A stretch of 64,000 nucleotides of DNA, taken from the NCBI GenBank assembly GCA_033220425.1, contig CM065652.1:2914001-2978000 (forward strand). The letters run 5' to 3'. The notes under the pieces are model-generated. The model made no database searches. It was not told where the DNA came from and saw only the letters and a program-made list of their open reading frames with translations. Both the position numbers and the translations under genes were made by a program. This document shows, piece by piece, positions 22,901 to 35,535 of the stretch. This stretch comes from Lepraria neglecta (taxonomy: Eukaryota; Ascomycota; Lecanoromycetes; Lecanorales; Stereocaulaceae). How positions within the stretch are numbered: position 1 is the stretch's first letter; every line of letters starts with the position of its first letter.

Positions 22901-24661
22901 TCATGAGCTTAGGGGGTAATCATCGGAGTCGAGCCATCCTTTCGACATCTCGACAGCCCTTTCCCATCTCTTGTACAATTTGCTGCTGGCCTCTTTGGAG
23001 ATTTGCGGCTTAAATACCGTATGGTCCTCTTTGTTGATTTCTTTCAGCTCCTCGAATTCCTTCCAGACGTCTACAGCAAAACCAGCTGCAATGGCGGCGC
23101 CGAGCGATGTCGTCTCACGCATGACTGGTCGATCGACGGGTATACCTATGAGATCTGCTTGGGTCTACGGTGGTTGAGCTCGGTGTCTTGGTGGTAGAAT
23201 GGGCAGAGAGAAAGGACAAACATACCTGCATACAAAGCTCCGAGTTACTCATGCCTCCATCCACGGCTAGTTGGGCCAATTTGTGACCGCTGTCCTTCTC
23301 CATCGCATCGAGGATTGCCTTGGTCTGGAAGCAAGTTGCTTCCATTGTTGCCCTCGCGATGTGGCCTCTCTCCGTAAACTGGGTGATCCCGAATATCGTC
23401 CCGTTGGCATCGTCGATCCAGTATGGGGCAAATAAGCCACTGAAAGCAGTGACAAACACGCAGCCACCATTGTCTTTGACTGTTGCGGCTAGTTCGTTGA
23501 TGTCAGGAGATGCTTCGATGAACTTAAAGTTGTTCCTGAGGAACTGCACTGCGCTGCCAGCAACTGCTATGCTACCTTCCAGAGCATATACCGGCTTTCG
23601 CTTTCCACCAAAGTGATAACCCACAGTGGCTAACAAGCCATGATGAGACATCACTGGCTTTTCGCCGACATTGTAGAGCAGGAAGCATCCAGTGCCATAC
23701 GTATTCTTGGCCATACCGGGCGAGAATCCCTTTTGTCCTACAAGAGCAGCAGATTGGTCACCTAGACAGCCGGTGATCTTCACACCTTTCAGTGGTCCTG
23801 AAGCCATCGAGCCGAAAGCATTGGGGTCTGAGCATGGTACGATCTTGGGTAGCTTAATCTTCTTAGGATCAAGTTCAAAGAAGTCCAACACTGTCGAGTC
23901 GTACTCCAAATTGTGAAGATTGACAAACATGGTTCTTGAAGCATTGGTCACATCAGTGATGTGTAGTTTCTTGTCCTTGCCGTTCAAGTTGAACAGCAGC
24001 CAGGTATCGATTGTGCCAAACGCCAGCCGACCTTCATCATAAGCCTTTCGTACTTTATCCACATTACGCAGCATCCATATCAGCTTGACCGAAGATGGAT
24101 AGGTTGACAGTGGCAGTCCACAGATATCCTGGAGCTTGTCGGCCCCTTTGCGTTCCTTGAGCTCTCGAACGATGTGTTGTGTCCTTGTGTCTGGCCAAGC
24201 GATGGCACTGTGAAGCAACTCTCCCGTCTCACTGTCCCAAAGCACCGTAGTCTCTCGTTGGGTGGAGAGGCCGATGGCCTTGATGTCGGATACTGAGTAT
24301 CCTTTCTTAGTGAATTCTTTCGTAGCTTCCTCAATGCACGTTTCTACGGTCTGAACGATCTCGACAGGGTCGTGGTCTATCCATCTGCGTCGACGTCAAT
24401 GCTTGCCCTGGTCTTGCTGGAGCTGACTCGCAGGTGAACCAACCCTGAATGCAGGTAGATTTGCTTAAACTCCATCTGGTGTGAAGCTATGGGCGTTCCT
24501 GTGCCATCGAAGATGAGGAAGCGCGTGGTCGTTGTGCCCTGATCGATCGAACCGATGAACCATTTTTTGAGCCGCTCTTCATCTTGCTTAGGGACTTGCG
24601 TGTCTTTGCCTCCGTGTGAGACCTGCTCAGGCTTAGGAGCGTCGAGGGGGAGCTCAGCCAT
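22901..24661 (-). CDS. gut1: Glycerol kinase (GUT1/GlpK family)
   Basis: Exons 24444-24661, 23226-24384 and 22901-23164 give 546 residues. The splices restore conserved text: [17 protein letters not shown] and [21 protein letters not shown]. The enzyme phosphorylates glycerol to glycerol-3-phosphate with ATP, the entry step of glycerol catabolism. The FGGY-kinase hallmarks are [15 protein letters not shown] near the N-terminus, [11 protein letters not shown], the [11 protein letters not shown] segment, [20 protein letters not shown], and the C-terminal [12 protein letters not shown]. Length is close to the family norm (500-560). The N-terminal 35 residues before the kinase fold are hydrophilic. 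The promoter carries three sites matching the CreA consensus (separate entry). The assignment is firm. Confidence 0.96.
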
Positions 24662-24868
24662 TCTAGCTTTGTTTTAAGAGAAGCTAGACAATAGATCGAC
24701 GCCTTGCTCGGTTGGTACTGCTCAGTGTAAGGACTGTAGTCAAGGAGAAAACGGGAGCAGGGAGTAAAGTAGGAGGTGAGAAGAGCGTGGTTCAGGGTGG
24801 CAGAAAGTGTATGAGAGTAGAAAATAGCACGAAGAGGTAAAAGATAAACATTTGGCAAGAGTGGCCCC

Positions 24869-24939
24869 GCGGAGCGGGATGACATAGCAGGTGTGAAGAT
24901 GGCAGCTTCCTTCAGCGCGATGCGGGGTGCTTACTCCGC
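24869..24939. promoter_or_regulatory. Cluster of CreA-type (SYGGRG) sites upstream of glycerol kinase
   Basis: GCGGAG at 24869, GCGGGG at 24922 and GCGGAG on the minus strand at 24934-24939 fit the SYGGRG consensus of the carbon catabolite repressor CreA/Mig1. They lie 208-278 bp upstream of the glycerol kinase ATG. Glycerol use is commonly glucose-repressed in fungi, so the placement makes sense, but the consensus is degenerate and occurs often by chance. Confidence 0.3.
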
Positions 24940-25263
24940 CACCAAGAAGCGGACCGTTCAGATTCCCCACACTCAAAGCAACCCTGTCAGCAGTTTGGGA
25001 AGGAGCTCACCTAGGATAGCATTACGTGAAGCTAGACGTTGATAAAGTAATGATAGTTTACCATATGCTATTTCGCCAGTCTATGCTACTTAGCCAACCG
25101 CTCATGCATCGTAGTACATACCCGCTATAAAGCACACTCAGTCGACCCCACTGAATCTAGAGGTACCTTATCTTTACACACAAAACCATGCAACGCTTTA
25201 TTCCGTACCAATGGGTATGCCGCAATGCGACAAAAGAATGCCCAATCACAAAAGGCCGTCCGT

Positions 25264-28200
25264 CTATGCAAAATAGCTCTTCCACAGTACGCCGTCCAGG
25301 TCTTCTGCTTGCTCCTGCGAGAATGCCTAAACTCTGTTAGTGGATTGTGGATGAGGTTTGGGAGCATTGATGATAGCATACTTTTAAATCTATCTGCCAC
25401 GTATCCTGCCTCGTCTTCTTGAAATCACTCAAGACGCTCTTCACGCTCTTACCAACCATTCCTGGGTCATTGTTGGCTCTGTTGGCCAATGTCGTTAAAA
25501 CACTTGGAATCCATGAGGGTGGGGGCGACTTGTAAGGGAACGCTTGGACAAGGGCTCCGAGTCCAAGAACAGCCGCGTGGCGGGTGAGAACAAGCTTGTT
25601 GTGCTCTGGGGTTGGCGTGCTAGTGCCTGTATTGGGAGTTGAGACACCTGAGACGCCATTCCTAAGCCTCTTAGGTAGTGGAGAGTCGAGGAGCATCTTT
25701 GTGAATTTCTTGTTGAAGTCCTGCACCATCTTCGACCGCAGCGCCGCAGGCGAGCAGCGAACCATCCCTGACAAAGTAGTTGAAGCGCCGAGACGAACTT
25801 CAAGCTGTGTATCTTCCAGCATAGTCGCCACGCACTCGAGAAGCTTCATTTGATGGTCGCGAGAGACCATAAAGAGACGTCGGAAGTAGATGACCTGCAT
25901 GTTGATCAAGACTCGAAGGCGCTGGTGCCAAAGCGGTGACGTTGTGCCAATGCGAATCAAAGCAGCAATTAGCTCCGCATCCTCTCCAATTCGGTGTGGT
26001 ATATTTGGAATGTGTCTAAAAACGTGGTAAGCAAGACCTTGCAATTCTTGGTCTTCTCTGATGTCCATCATGTAAAGCAGCTGCTCCATGAACACGTTCG
26101 GGAAGAATTGCAAGAGCTGAGTGCACTCGAAAGATGAGAGCGTTGTATCAAGCCATAACAGCACTGTCTTGCTGCCAGAGGTGTAGGATGACGGGGTTTG
26201 TTGACCTGGTGTACGCTCCTGTCGCCATTTCTCCAGTCGTTCGAACGTCTCATGAATTGTGTCAACGAATTCTTTCGTAGGCTGGTAGGGTCGCGTGCCC
26301 AGCGAAGAGGCCTCCTTCTGACTCCGGATCAGGGCGGGGACGTCCTTGTACGATTCGTGATATTGTGTGCGGTACAAACTGGATAGTGAAGAGCCAATGG
26401 CTTCACGCACGCCTTTGTATGGATGGTCTATGTGTTGGAGGAAGTCTTCGATAATTGGCTTTTCGAGTTGAAAGTGCCAGCCCAAGTCAGTCACGCACTG
26501 CTGCAATAGACGTATCTTTGAGCTTTCCTTGAATGCCGCGTTCGACTCCATGTCTAGCCTGAAGGACGCAAGCCAATCAACCATAGGCCAGCAACGCCTC
26601 GGATCTTTCCCTTGCGTAACCAAATGTAGGAACGTGTTCCAGTACGTGAGATTCTCTGGTGTCAGACCATCGGAAAACACCTGTTGGACCATAGGGAAGA
26701 CATACTCCCAGATCATGGTACGGTATTCAAGAGGCTTGTCGACCGTTGAAGTAAGTAGAGCGCCTATAATCTCAGCAGTAGCACGGTGCTGGTGCTTGTC
26801 CGACCCACCAGCCCAGATCTCCTTGACTAGGTCCTTGATATCAGAGAAGTTTGCCGTTGTAAGGCCGGCATTCATGAGGTCGAATGTGTAGGCAAGCATC
26901 ATGGCGTTTGAGACGCGGAATCGGTCGGCTACAGAGTCACGTGGTTCCTGCTTCAGAAAACCAAAGAAAGTAGAGAACCATGCTCGGTCGAGCAATTTGC
27001 CAATTTGTGTACGCGCTTTCGTCTCGGCCTCGTCGTACTCTATATCAACGGTTGGGTTTGACTTGTAGGCGGGCATAGTTTTGTCCCATACCAACCAGCC
27101 TGGATGGTCGTGGTCGACATAATACTCAGCTTCCGGTTTAGCAAAGCTCGAAAGGTAGTCTGAAGTCCAGTGCGGATCATCTTGGCGAGTTGCAACCTCA
27201 ATCTTCGCCTGAAGGTTCTGTTTGTCAAGGAGATAGTTCTCGTAGCTGTGGCTTGCAGAGGCTCGTGAGTCTATCAGTGAGAGTAACGCAACGAAAGCTC
27301 CAGCATACAATCCTCTGAGGCCAGGGTGTGAGTCAATAGTCCCTCTAGAAACGAGGTCGATCATGTTCTCAGAGGCAATCCCGTCGAATCTCATGCCCAA
27401 TGTGATAACAATCGCAGCAGTGCGGCTAGCCTGTTTCCAATGTGACTCCCTGGCCAGATCCACAAGCTCATCCGATAGCGCGGCCTTCTTGCTTTCAATC
27501 CTAACACGTTTCTTAGAGAGCTTCTCCTTTTTCATGTCGATAGTTGACTGGACATCCTCGCTCGGGGCGATTGCTTGGACAATCTCTTTATCCAGAATAA
27601 CCATTCGCTCAAGCGGTCTCCCCATTTCCATGATGTAGATCGTGGCGCTGGCACAAAGCTTCTGAATGGATGGCTTGTCTGCTGTGCTGGCTTTGATGTA
27701 AGTCTTGACCAAGGTCGGAGCAAATCGCCAATCTCGGCCAATCGTCTTGTTGAGGCTCCCAAACAGCAAGGAGTACATGGCACCTTTGATGCGAGAGAAA
27801 TCGTTATCTTTAACTCCGGCTTCCATTGCTGAGAGTAACGGAGGTATGACTATTGTTCGAGATCCAATAATGGCTTTCAAGGCTGCTTCGCCGGCGCTCT
27901 GTGCGTGTCGGCGAACATCTCGGTAGGCAGATACGGACGATTGCGCTAGGTCAAGGAACAGCTGCTTTGTCAATTCTGTCTTGGGCCGTGGGTAGGAATT
28001 GTGACGCAGTCGCTGCAAATGATAGACATTCGCCCTCCGAAGTAGCAACGGCCTAGGGTATTCCTTGCGCAGACCGCTCACTTTGTAGGGATGTATGTCT
28101 GCCGAGAGAAGTCTCGTTACTCTATCCAAAACGTGGGCAGACCTCTCAATACCGACATCGACGAACCAAGATCGATAGGCATTGCATAGTGGTTCAAAGC

Positions 28201-31200
28201 ATGCCACATCATCTTCTTGCTTGTCGCTCAGGAATTGATGTACTTCATGTAATACAGTACCAGCGCGTTCCCTGAAAGCATGAAGCTCGTTGTGAAGATC
28301 ATCGCCCTCCTTGAGCGTATAACCTGCAGGATAGACAAAGCTAGGTTTGACCTCGTTTTCGTCTGTGCTCCCAAGGTAAGCATCGGAATCCTCAGGTTCG
28401 TGGTCTTCGGGTGTATCGGACGGTGCATCGACCATGTCAGTGTCAGCATCTTCGGGTGTAGCGACATTAGCAGGCTTCGAATCGATCTTGGCGTCGAACA
28501 GCACAGAGACCCCTGACAATAGTAGGCGAATAAGTACAAGATTGCGGGATACCTCGTCGGACCATTCCTTGCCAACGCCATCACGCTTGATGCTTGAAGT
28601 ACCAGCCGTAAGCGCTTGAAGCTGGCTCAAAGCACTCTCCCCTTGAGCCTTCAGAAGATCTACCGCAAATTGGACTTCTTCCTTATTGGGTACATGCCAT
28701 TTGATGTTTAGATTCTGAAGATCTGGTATCATGCCCCAGTCTTGGGGTTTGATTCCTCTGGCGAGGACGTCTTCTTCATAAAGCGAGTAGTCTACTGTGT
28801 AGATACCGGTAAGGTTGAGTAAAAGATGATGGATGAAGTTCGAGATATGTGTGGTGGGAAGACCGATGCACTTTTGCTGCATGTAAACGGCAATGTCGAA
28901 TAACTCGTCTCTATGTTGGAGTACAGCGTCGCCTACGTGCACGACGGACATGCTGAGCATACTGACGCTCCACACAAGCCCACGATCCCTGGGTAATACG
29001 TCCGTCCCGGTGTTTCGAGTTGATGCTGCTCCATTCTCGTCGATTTCGGTTCGTATTGACTGAATCAGCACCGGCACCAAGCGTTTCAGAGCCTTTACCG
29101 GGTCAACCTTGCAAAGGGCGCTGCATATGAAAGCCATTGCGTCCCGGGCTTGATGGATGACATGGTTACCCACGAAGTCGGCGATCTTGTTCAGCGCAAG
29201 CTCGTACAACTCAGGGGACAAGGAAGCAAGCAAGGGTGTGAACGCAGCTGGCAAGGTGTTTACGACGTTCTCTTCGGGCGAGCCCGATCTGGGCCGTGAG
29301 GCATCCGGTAGGTTCTCCAAGAGTGTAAACACTTTGCCAAGGAAAGAACTTAAGAATTCAGGAAATCCGGCTGTTGAAGAACGGAGGATCATCTCTTCGT
29401 CAATATCGCTGAGACCATGCTGGTAGTCAAGCTGAACATTGGCACCTTCCTCCTCCATTCGACCAACCTCGGAAGTAATCCACTCGACTGCAAGCATACT
29501 GCCACTGACGTCGTCTCGTCGCTTAGTGAGGTCATGGAATGGAATGCTATAACATACGGACTGAATGTATGACAAGGTATAGAGAGTCTTATCCAAGTCG
29601 TTCGCGTCTATTCCAGGAAGGGCAAGACCCAGCATTGTAGTGACATGGCATCGAAAGCCTTTGGTGCGTACCATCGTCTTCGCCAGCACCTGCAAAGATC
29701 TCAAGGACGACGTGGTACGGTGTACTTCAACCAGACCCTGCATAGAAGGGTAGATCCTCTGGAGAGCTCCCGGCAGTATCAAGTCCGGCTCCAGGTACGC
29801 CAGAGCTTGCAGACTTGACAACGAGAAGTTCATTGCGGTGCCACTCTTAGCGTAGATACCCATGAATATGACGTCTCTCAAACACAGCACGAATCGCCGC
29901 TTCAGTGGGTCATTGAGCTTACGCTCCTCTGGCATTTCCAACTCCCCGCTCTTCTCGCGATTCCACCGCATAACGAAGAAGTCTGTAAGGTAGTAAACGA
30001 GCTGAGACAAGGGTTTTGTCCACACGCCTGAGTTGGAGGGATGGAAGAACGTTTCGACTGCCTGCATGAGGCCTTCAAGGTTGGACATGATAGAGTCAGG
30101 CTGATCTAGGGCAGATGGGGAAAGTGACATCACAATCCATCGAGCAATATGATGCGCGATCGGATGCTTCTTGGGGTCTCGTTCCACCATTATTGCGAGT
30201 CCAGCGGCAACGTCAATTGCTGCAATGTAAGGCGAAGTTGCCTGCCCAACGGGTATCTCGAGGAGACGGAGGATAGCGGTGAAGATCGATGAAGACTGCT
30301 CTTTCGTAAAGATACCATACTCGGTAAAAGCAATATGCGGTACCACCAATGAATCTCGTGCCAGCCGTGATAAAAGATCTAGAAAAGTTGTATCGAAGAC
30401 CTTTGACCGGTTGACGAGTGACCATAGGTGGAAGAATGTCGGCAGGTAGTGCTGAGGTAGAAGCTCTTCTTCGCCTTCGGGCGGAGGGGCCGTTGGGAAA
30501 AGCAGGTTGAGCAACCCGGTCACCACATAAGCCCCTTCTGTGAAGGAAGTTGTGAAGTAAGGCAGGATCTCCTCAAAAATTGCTGGTATTTCCCTAGGGT
30601 CGAAATATAACTGTGCAAAGGTACACAACTTCGCGAGCGTTTTGTAGTTGCGCTTGACATTCTGGGTGTGGATCATGCCAGACTCTGAAGGTATCACAAA
30701 TATCTTCCATTCCCGGAATAATGGTCGCCAGTCCAGTGTGAGGTCAGTGCCAGGACGTAGATAGTGCTTTCGCCTGCAGGGTATAAGTAAATGGCCGTGA
30801 AAGCTGGGCGTCAAGATATAGGCTCACTTTGTCAAAACCATGAACATGCTCGAGAAGCGTTCTGCCGCTGTGATATCAACACCGGGAGCAAGGGCAAGCT
30901 CATAGTATAGTCTGACGAGTCTGATCCTCTCATCTTTCGTCGGATCGAACTTCAGGCCTAGCCAATTCCTGAGCTCCCTAGTCCAGTGGACAGCCCCTAC
31001 AGCAAAATCGCCTGCTTCCACCGCCACATAGAGATGCTTCAACATCTCATTAAAGTCCGCATGTCTTTTGGCCTCGCTCTCGACTTCATAAGGCAGGTAC
31101 CGAAAGTAAGGGTATGTTCTAGGTCTATTCCTCGTAACTTGTTTGTTATCCTCCCTAGACTCTCGTGGTCCTGGGCCAGGGGACGTAGCACGAGAATCGT

Positions 31201-31264
31201 TCGCTCCATCCTTTCCCTCTAGTGACGCCATGAGCTCAGCTAGCTGCGCTGCCTTTCCATCCAT
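25264..31264 (-). CDS. blm10: Proteasome activator BLM10/PA200
   Basis: Exons 30828-31264, 25382-30773 and 25264-25326 give 1963 residues, the expected giant size. The first splice restores VLTKRKHYLRPGTDLTLDWR; the last adds a 20-residue end, AFSQEQAEDLDGVLWKSYFA. The protein is a single HEAT-repeat solenoid that caps the 20S proteasome and opens its gate; it acts in nucleus and cytosol in DNA repair and degradation of unfolded proteins. The N-terminal exon has the conserved PYFRYLPYEVE, and the C-terminal half has GLAYHVFRHIPNIPHRIGED-like HEAT segments. A low-complexity acidic insert rich in Asp/Glu/Pro lies in the middle (near 28380-28500). The last three residues are Tyr-Phe-Ala, where the gate-opening HbYX motif of yeast and human homologues is Tyr-Tyr-Ala. 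Confidence 0.95.
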
Positions 31265-31939
31265 GATGTGAGATTGATCGAAGTGAGATGGATAGTATGG
31301 TTGAGGAAGGGTGGTTGGTGGGAAAGGTTTTTAGATAGAGCTGCAGCAGACGAACAGGTCAGCAAGGGACTCAAAAGACCGTATGGAAGGGCAGATAGTT
31401 GTACAATTTATAACATCCTTGATGCCCTTAGGAATTGAAATGGTGGTACACGAGGCACGAGACTTTGAGTCCTAATCGTTGCAGTTGGCTAAGAGATGCT
31501 TGTCTTCCGTCTTGCAGCTTCTCTAGGTGACCTTAAGTATGCTTGCAGTAAGTGATCAGCTACTGTACTGTAGAGCTCGGGCGGTCAAGGGTTGTGTTTA
31601 TTGACCAGCGAGCTCGGATCTCAAGCTTCGGAATGTATCGCGTGTCACGCTTAGTGGCGGTCACAGGACTTAAAGTGAGGTTGGGGGATTTTACCACAAA
31701 TTGTTGAATCCTTAGGTGTATTATCTACTGAAAAATGGTCTTTTATTTCAAGAGAATACATGATTGAACACTATCTGGTGGGTTCGAACGATATTTAATG
31801 TGTAGCCAATGATGCGGCTGACCAACACTTAAGGCACCAGGCTGAATACGCAAACCCGCCACCTAGCCTTGTGTCATCGCTATACCCGAATACGGCGTGA
31901 TTGGGGCAAGTTAAACTTTAAATATCTTATTCAATCACT
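31265..31939. other. Intergenic: BLM10 promoter and GPI18 3' flank
   Basis: No open frame of interest. AT-rich in its left half (31680-31930). I looked for the yeast PACE element GGTGGCAAA that drives proteasome genes and did not find it. Confidence 0.4.
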
Positions 31940-33446
31940 CTAAGCAGGCGGTAGGAAGCTTGCGAATAATCCTCCTTGCACGATAGCATACAAAACCATC
32001 CACCTCGTGATAATACTTGCAGAATGAAATTTCCTTCCCCAAATTGAAGTCTCGCGATTCTCCGCAATCAATGATGCCAGCCACCAGTACCATACAGGAT
32101 AGCCAGAAGATAGTCGGGTTATGATTTGGACGTGATAACTCGTCAACGCCAAAGCTGCGACGACGACCTGGGGCACGGCAATGCGACGGACAATAGTATT
32201 ATCGACGAGGAGACCAAATTTGGGTGGCAGAGGCTCAGCGGCACCCTTCTTGTTGTATTGACTTGGGCGAGTTTTCGCAGATGCTCCACCGTCAATAGCC
32301 CCGAGGCCTGAATGCAACATTATATAGAGCATTGGCGCGGCAAGGACGAACAATGGAAGGTTGGATAACGTCCAGTACTTTAGAAACCCAACACCCCTAC
32401 AGTATGTTAGCATTCATTTAAGACAGCACTTGTAAACTGAGCTTACCAGTATTCTCTCTGGACCCACGCATAGATGCTCGGAATCCAGTCTGAACACCAT
32501 GGCCTCATGAGCGTATCTGCGCTGCTTGAGCTGCAGTACACGTTATAAGCTATATACTGAGGCAGAACGGTGATCAAAGCCATCAGAATACCCGAAACGC
32601 ATACGACGAATAACCTCCGGATATGATGTCTGATCTCAGTGGACTGGAGGATCCTAGCCATGCAATCCATAGCGTCGTAGATGAGGACTAATCCACTAAA
32701 CAGGCCGTTACCGCGAAAGGTTGCAGCTAAGCCAAAGATGAGTCCTGAGAACAGAATGAAAACATCCCTCCCAACGGCTTGATTTTTATGATGAGTTCCG
32801 AGTGTCTTGGCATACACATAAAATCCAGTGAAGTTCAAGAACGAGAAACAACTCTCCGCGTAAGGCGCAGACAGGAACATGCCAGCAGGCGATGTAACAT
32901 GAAGGCTGGCAGCCAAGAGGGCTATCTTTGACCGCTTAGACGCTGATAATGTTGGATATACAACTAGCGTAAGTTCATGCAACATCAGGACAGAAAGGAG
33001 GTGAAAGGCATGGGAGACGAGGATCCCAGCAACTACTTCATTGCCGTCTGGATCCGAAAGACCAATGAGTGTGAGACCTAAAATGCTCAGTCAAAGTCTC
33101 TGACGCAATGGCAACAAGATTCACCTTTGCTGGCCAATGCCATGAATTTCGTAAAACCCCAGCCGAAGGCCCATTCTTGCTCCCAGGAGTAGCCGCGTCG
33201 CGCGATTTCGATGAAATATATGGCGTCCCATCTGACAAAACTACGCAACCTTGCTGATAGACCCCATCCAGACTCGGCTAAGGTTCTGGGAAGACTTGGC
33301 TCGGGATGCAATAGTTTCGTTGAAGTATCATATCCGGGTCCAGGGCTCAGAAGAGCTATGCAGAGTAGAAACAACTTCCAGAGGGTGAACAATATGACCA
33401 GTGAGATCTTTGGGCGATCCCGAGAGTGAATATCGAGAATTGACAT
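31940..33446 (-). CDS. gpi18: GPI mannosyltransferase 2 (GPI18/PIG-V)
   Basis: Exons 33125-33446, 32447-33077 and 31940-32396 give 469 residues, starting at the ATG at 33446. An open frame continues upstream to 33575 without ATG support. The enzyme adds the second mannose to the GPI anchor precursor in the ER lumen, using dolichol-phosphate mannose. The diagnostic segment FVRWDAIYFIEIARRGYSWE carries the catalytic Trp-Asp pair of the GT-C fold, followed by EWAFGWGFTKF. Many hydrophobic segments follow, for example ISLVILFTLWKLFLLCIALL near the N-terminus, and an RGNGLFSG loop. The first intron is 47 bp, the second 50 bp; both junctions restore conserved sequence (ALASKGLTLIG and REYWGVGFLKYW). 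It shares a short promoter with the divergent F-box gene. Confidence 0.93.
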
Positions 33447-33620
33447 AACGCATCGTTGTGGCAGGTGCAAATCTCGAAGGTTCTCTATGTTGTAAACATT
33501 GGGCGTCAGTCGCGCCAAACGCGCTAAGACTTCTACATATTGCGTCTGGTGTTCTTCCTCACTCGAACCTCTCACGTCAATCGGGCAAGATTACGGAGGC
33601 CTCAAACCAGGATCTAAGTC
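33447..33620. promoter_or_regulatory. Shared bidirectional promoter region
   Basis: Only 174 bp separate the GPI18 ATG (minus) from the F-box gene ATG (plus). Both transcription starts must lie here or in the opposite gene. No clear TATA box was seen. Co-regulation is possible but not shown. Confidence 0.4.
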
Positions 33621-35535
33621 ATGATGGCACCCGGAACAAGCAATACCGGTGCTACGTTGGCTACGCTGCCTCCAGAGATCTTGGCTCAAATTGTGACGCA
33701 TGTCGAGACAGCAAGAACATTACATCGTTTATCTTTGACTTGCAAAAGACTTCATGCCTTCGTTGAGAACGATGGCTTTCGAGTGTTTGCCCAGACACGG
33801 TTCCCCTACGCTCGGTTCCCATCTACACACAACTCATCGTTCTGGAGAGATGCTGCCCACGGATTGACAACCTTCTCAAGGAATTGGGACCGAAAAGCTC
33901 TCATTGCATGGAGGATAAACCCTCGTCCCGACACGAGCCGTGATCATAGAAGGCATCGAATGCGGACACAAACTATGGGCTTCGTCCCCGTCATTGATAG
34001 CCATGAAGCATGGTATGGGGGCGATTGGAGCTCGAGAAAAGAAACCGTGGCTTGGGCATCTGGTGCGGACTTGGTTGTTCGGGCTAGAACCATGGGGGAC
34101 AAAGCAAAAGATGTTTGGGAGACTACTACAAGCAAGAACCTGAGGGATTTCAATGTACACCAACATAGATACGAATGGGCCATTTACCATGGGGAAGGAG
34201 TAAGAGAGGGTAGAGATGACATCACTTCACTGAATTTGCTGCCACACAATAGCTTCGATGGCCCAGAACAGGTGATTGTTGGCCGAGCTAGCGGTGATCT
34301 TACCAAAGTTAGTCTATCCAAGAGAACGTCACGCAACCAAGTCCAGTCTTCGTTCGCCACTGAAGGGCGGCCTGTTAGGTCGGCTACCACGAACCAAGGT
34401 AGCCAAGGCCTGCTTGCAGCTTGTTTGTCTGACACTGTTGTTGCTCTCTATCCTATTTCTACCTCAAATAAGCGAGTGGCTCCGATTGCAGAGACCACTG
34501 CAATCCCGCCTGGCCTGTCAGGAAGGACCTGGACGTCTCGGTTCTTGAGTAATGACCGATTAGCAGTGGGACATGGAGTATCGCAGCAGCCTATCCGCAT
34601 TTATAACATCGGCCGTGGCGAATTGACAAGCGAATATGCAGATACACTGGGGTTCAATGATGCAGGTGCAGATCCAAGATTCCATACTCCCAGTGACAAC
34701 AACGGTGGCGCTACCTCGGTATACTCACTGGCGCCAATTGCGAAGTCTTCTTCGGCTGGAGGAGCGGAAGGAGATTTATTCCTGAGCGGGGCCTATGATG
34801 GGCTATGTCGGTAAGCGTCGGGCACTCCTCGCTCCATATCCAAAACACTGATCGTCGTACTCAAATCAAAGTCTTCATGATCTACGCTCCCCAACCCCCA
34901 CCGTCTCTCGCTTCCGAGACCTCGTCGACACCTTCTCACCAATATACTCCCTCCTTCCAATCGGTACCGAAAGATTCGTTGCTGGAGGCGCCCGTCACTC
35001 CATAATCAAAGTGTTCGACCTCCGCATGCCTGGGGGTAAGTTGTATCATTTTACGGACCTAGACCCGTGCTCTCATGCAAGGCACGATATTCCCAAACAT
35101 TGCGATCTCAAGGGACCTCGAAGTGGCTGTGCATACCACTACGAAGCTAAGCATGGTCGCCGTAATTGGAACATGTTCTTGGGCATGGGAGCCAAGCGCT
35201 ATGGAAGCCATCAATCTCCTGTCTATACACTTTCTAGACCATCGCAATGCTCGCCGAGCTTTTTCGCCGGCATTGAGAGCACTATCGTACAAATTGATAT
35301 GGTGTCCATCATGGACCCGCACCCTGATCCAGTGTTTAAAGACGGCCCAGCGATGACAGGTGATTGGCAAGATGTTCATCGAAAATGGGATCCACAAGGA
35401 AACGTTGCATGTTTGCCTATGTACGAGCATGACACAGGGCCTGTCAATTTGTTGAGACAAAGACCGGTTGAATATGCGGAAGGCACAATCGAGGGATGGG
35501 ATGAGAGGTGGGATTACGACCGCTCATATCGATAG
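33621..35535 (+). CDS. F-box protein with WD-repeat-like C-terminus
   Basis: Exons 33621-34810 and 34872-35535 give 617 residues. The N-terminal F-box is at about residues 14-60: LPPEILAQIVTHVETARTLH, then RLSLTCKRLHAFVENDGF. The remainder has beta-propeller-like segments, for example LFLSGAYDGLCRLHDLRSPT (restored by the splice) and IIKVFDLRMPGG, which resemble WD40 blades. The predicted role is substrate receptor of an SCF ubiquitin ligase, binding Skp1 through the F-box. The target is unknown. A GTAAGT at 35037 (after MPGG) could be the donor of a second intron, but the frame is open across it and the text after it reads well, so I left it unspliced. Confidence 0.82.

Noticed and set aside
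31770-31790. GGTTCGA-like box suggesting a tRNA
   Set aside because: No matching acceptor, D-arm or anticodon stem could be drawn around it.
34990-35090. Second intron in the F-box/WD gene at GTAAGT 35037
   Set aside because: The donor looks good, but the unspliced frame is open and reads smoothly. RNA would be needed to decide, so the simpler model was kept.
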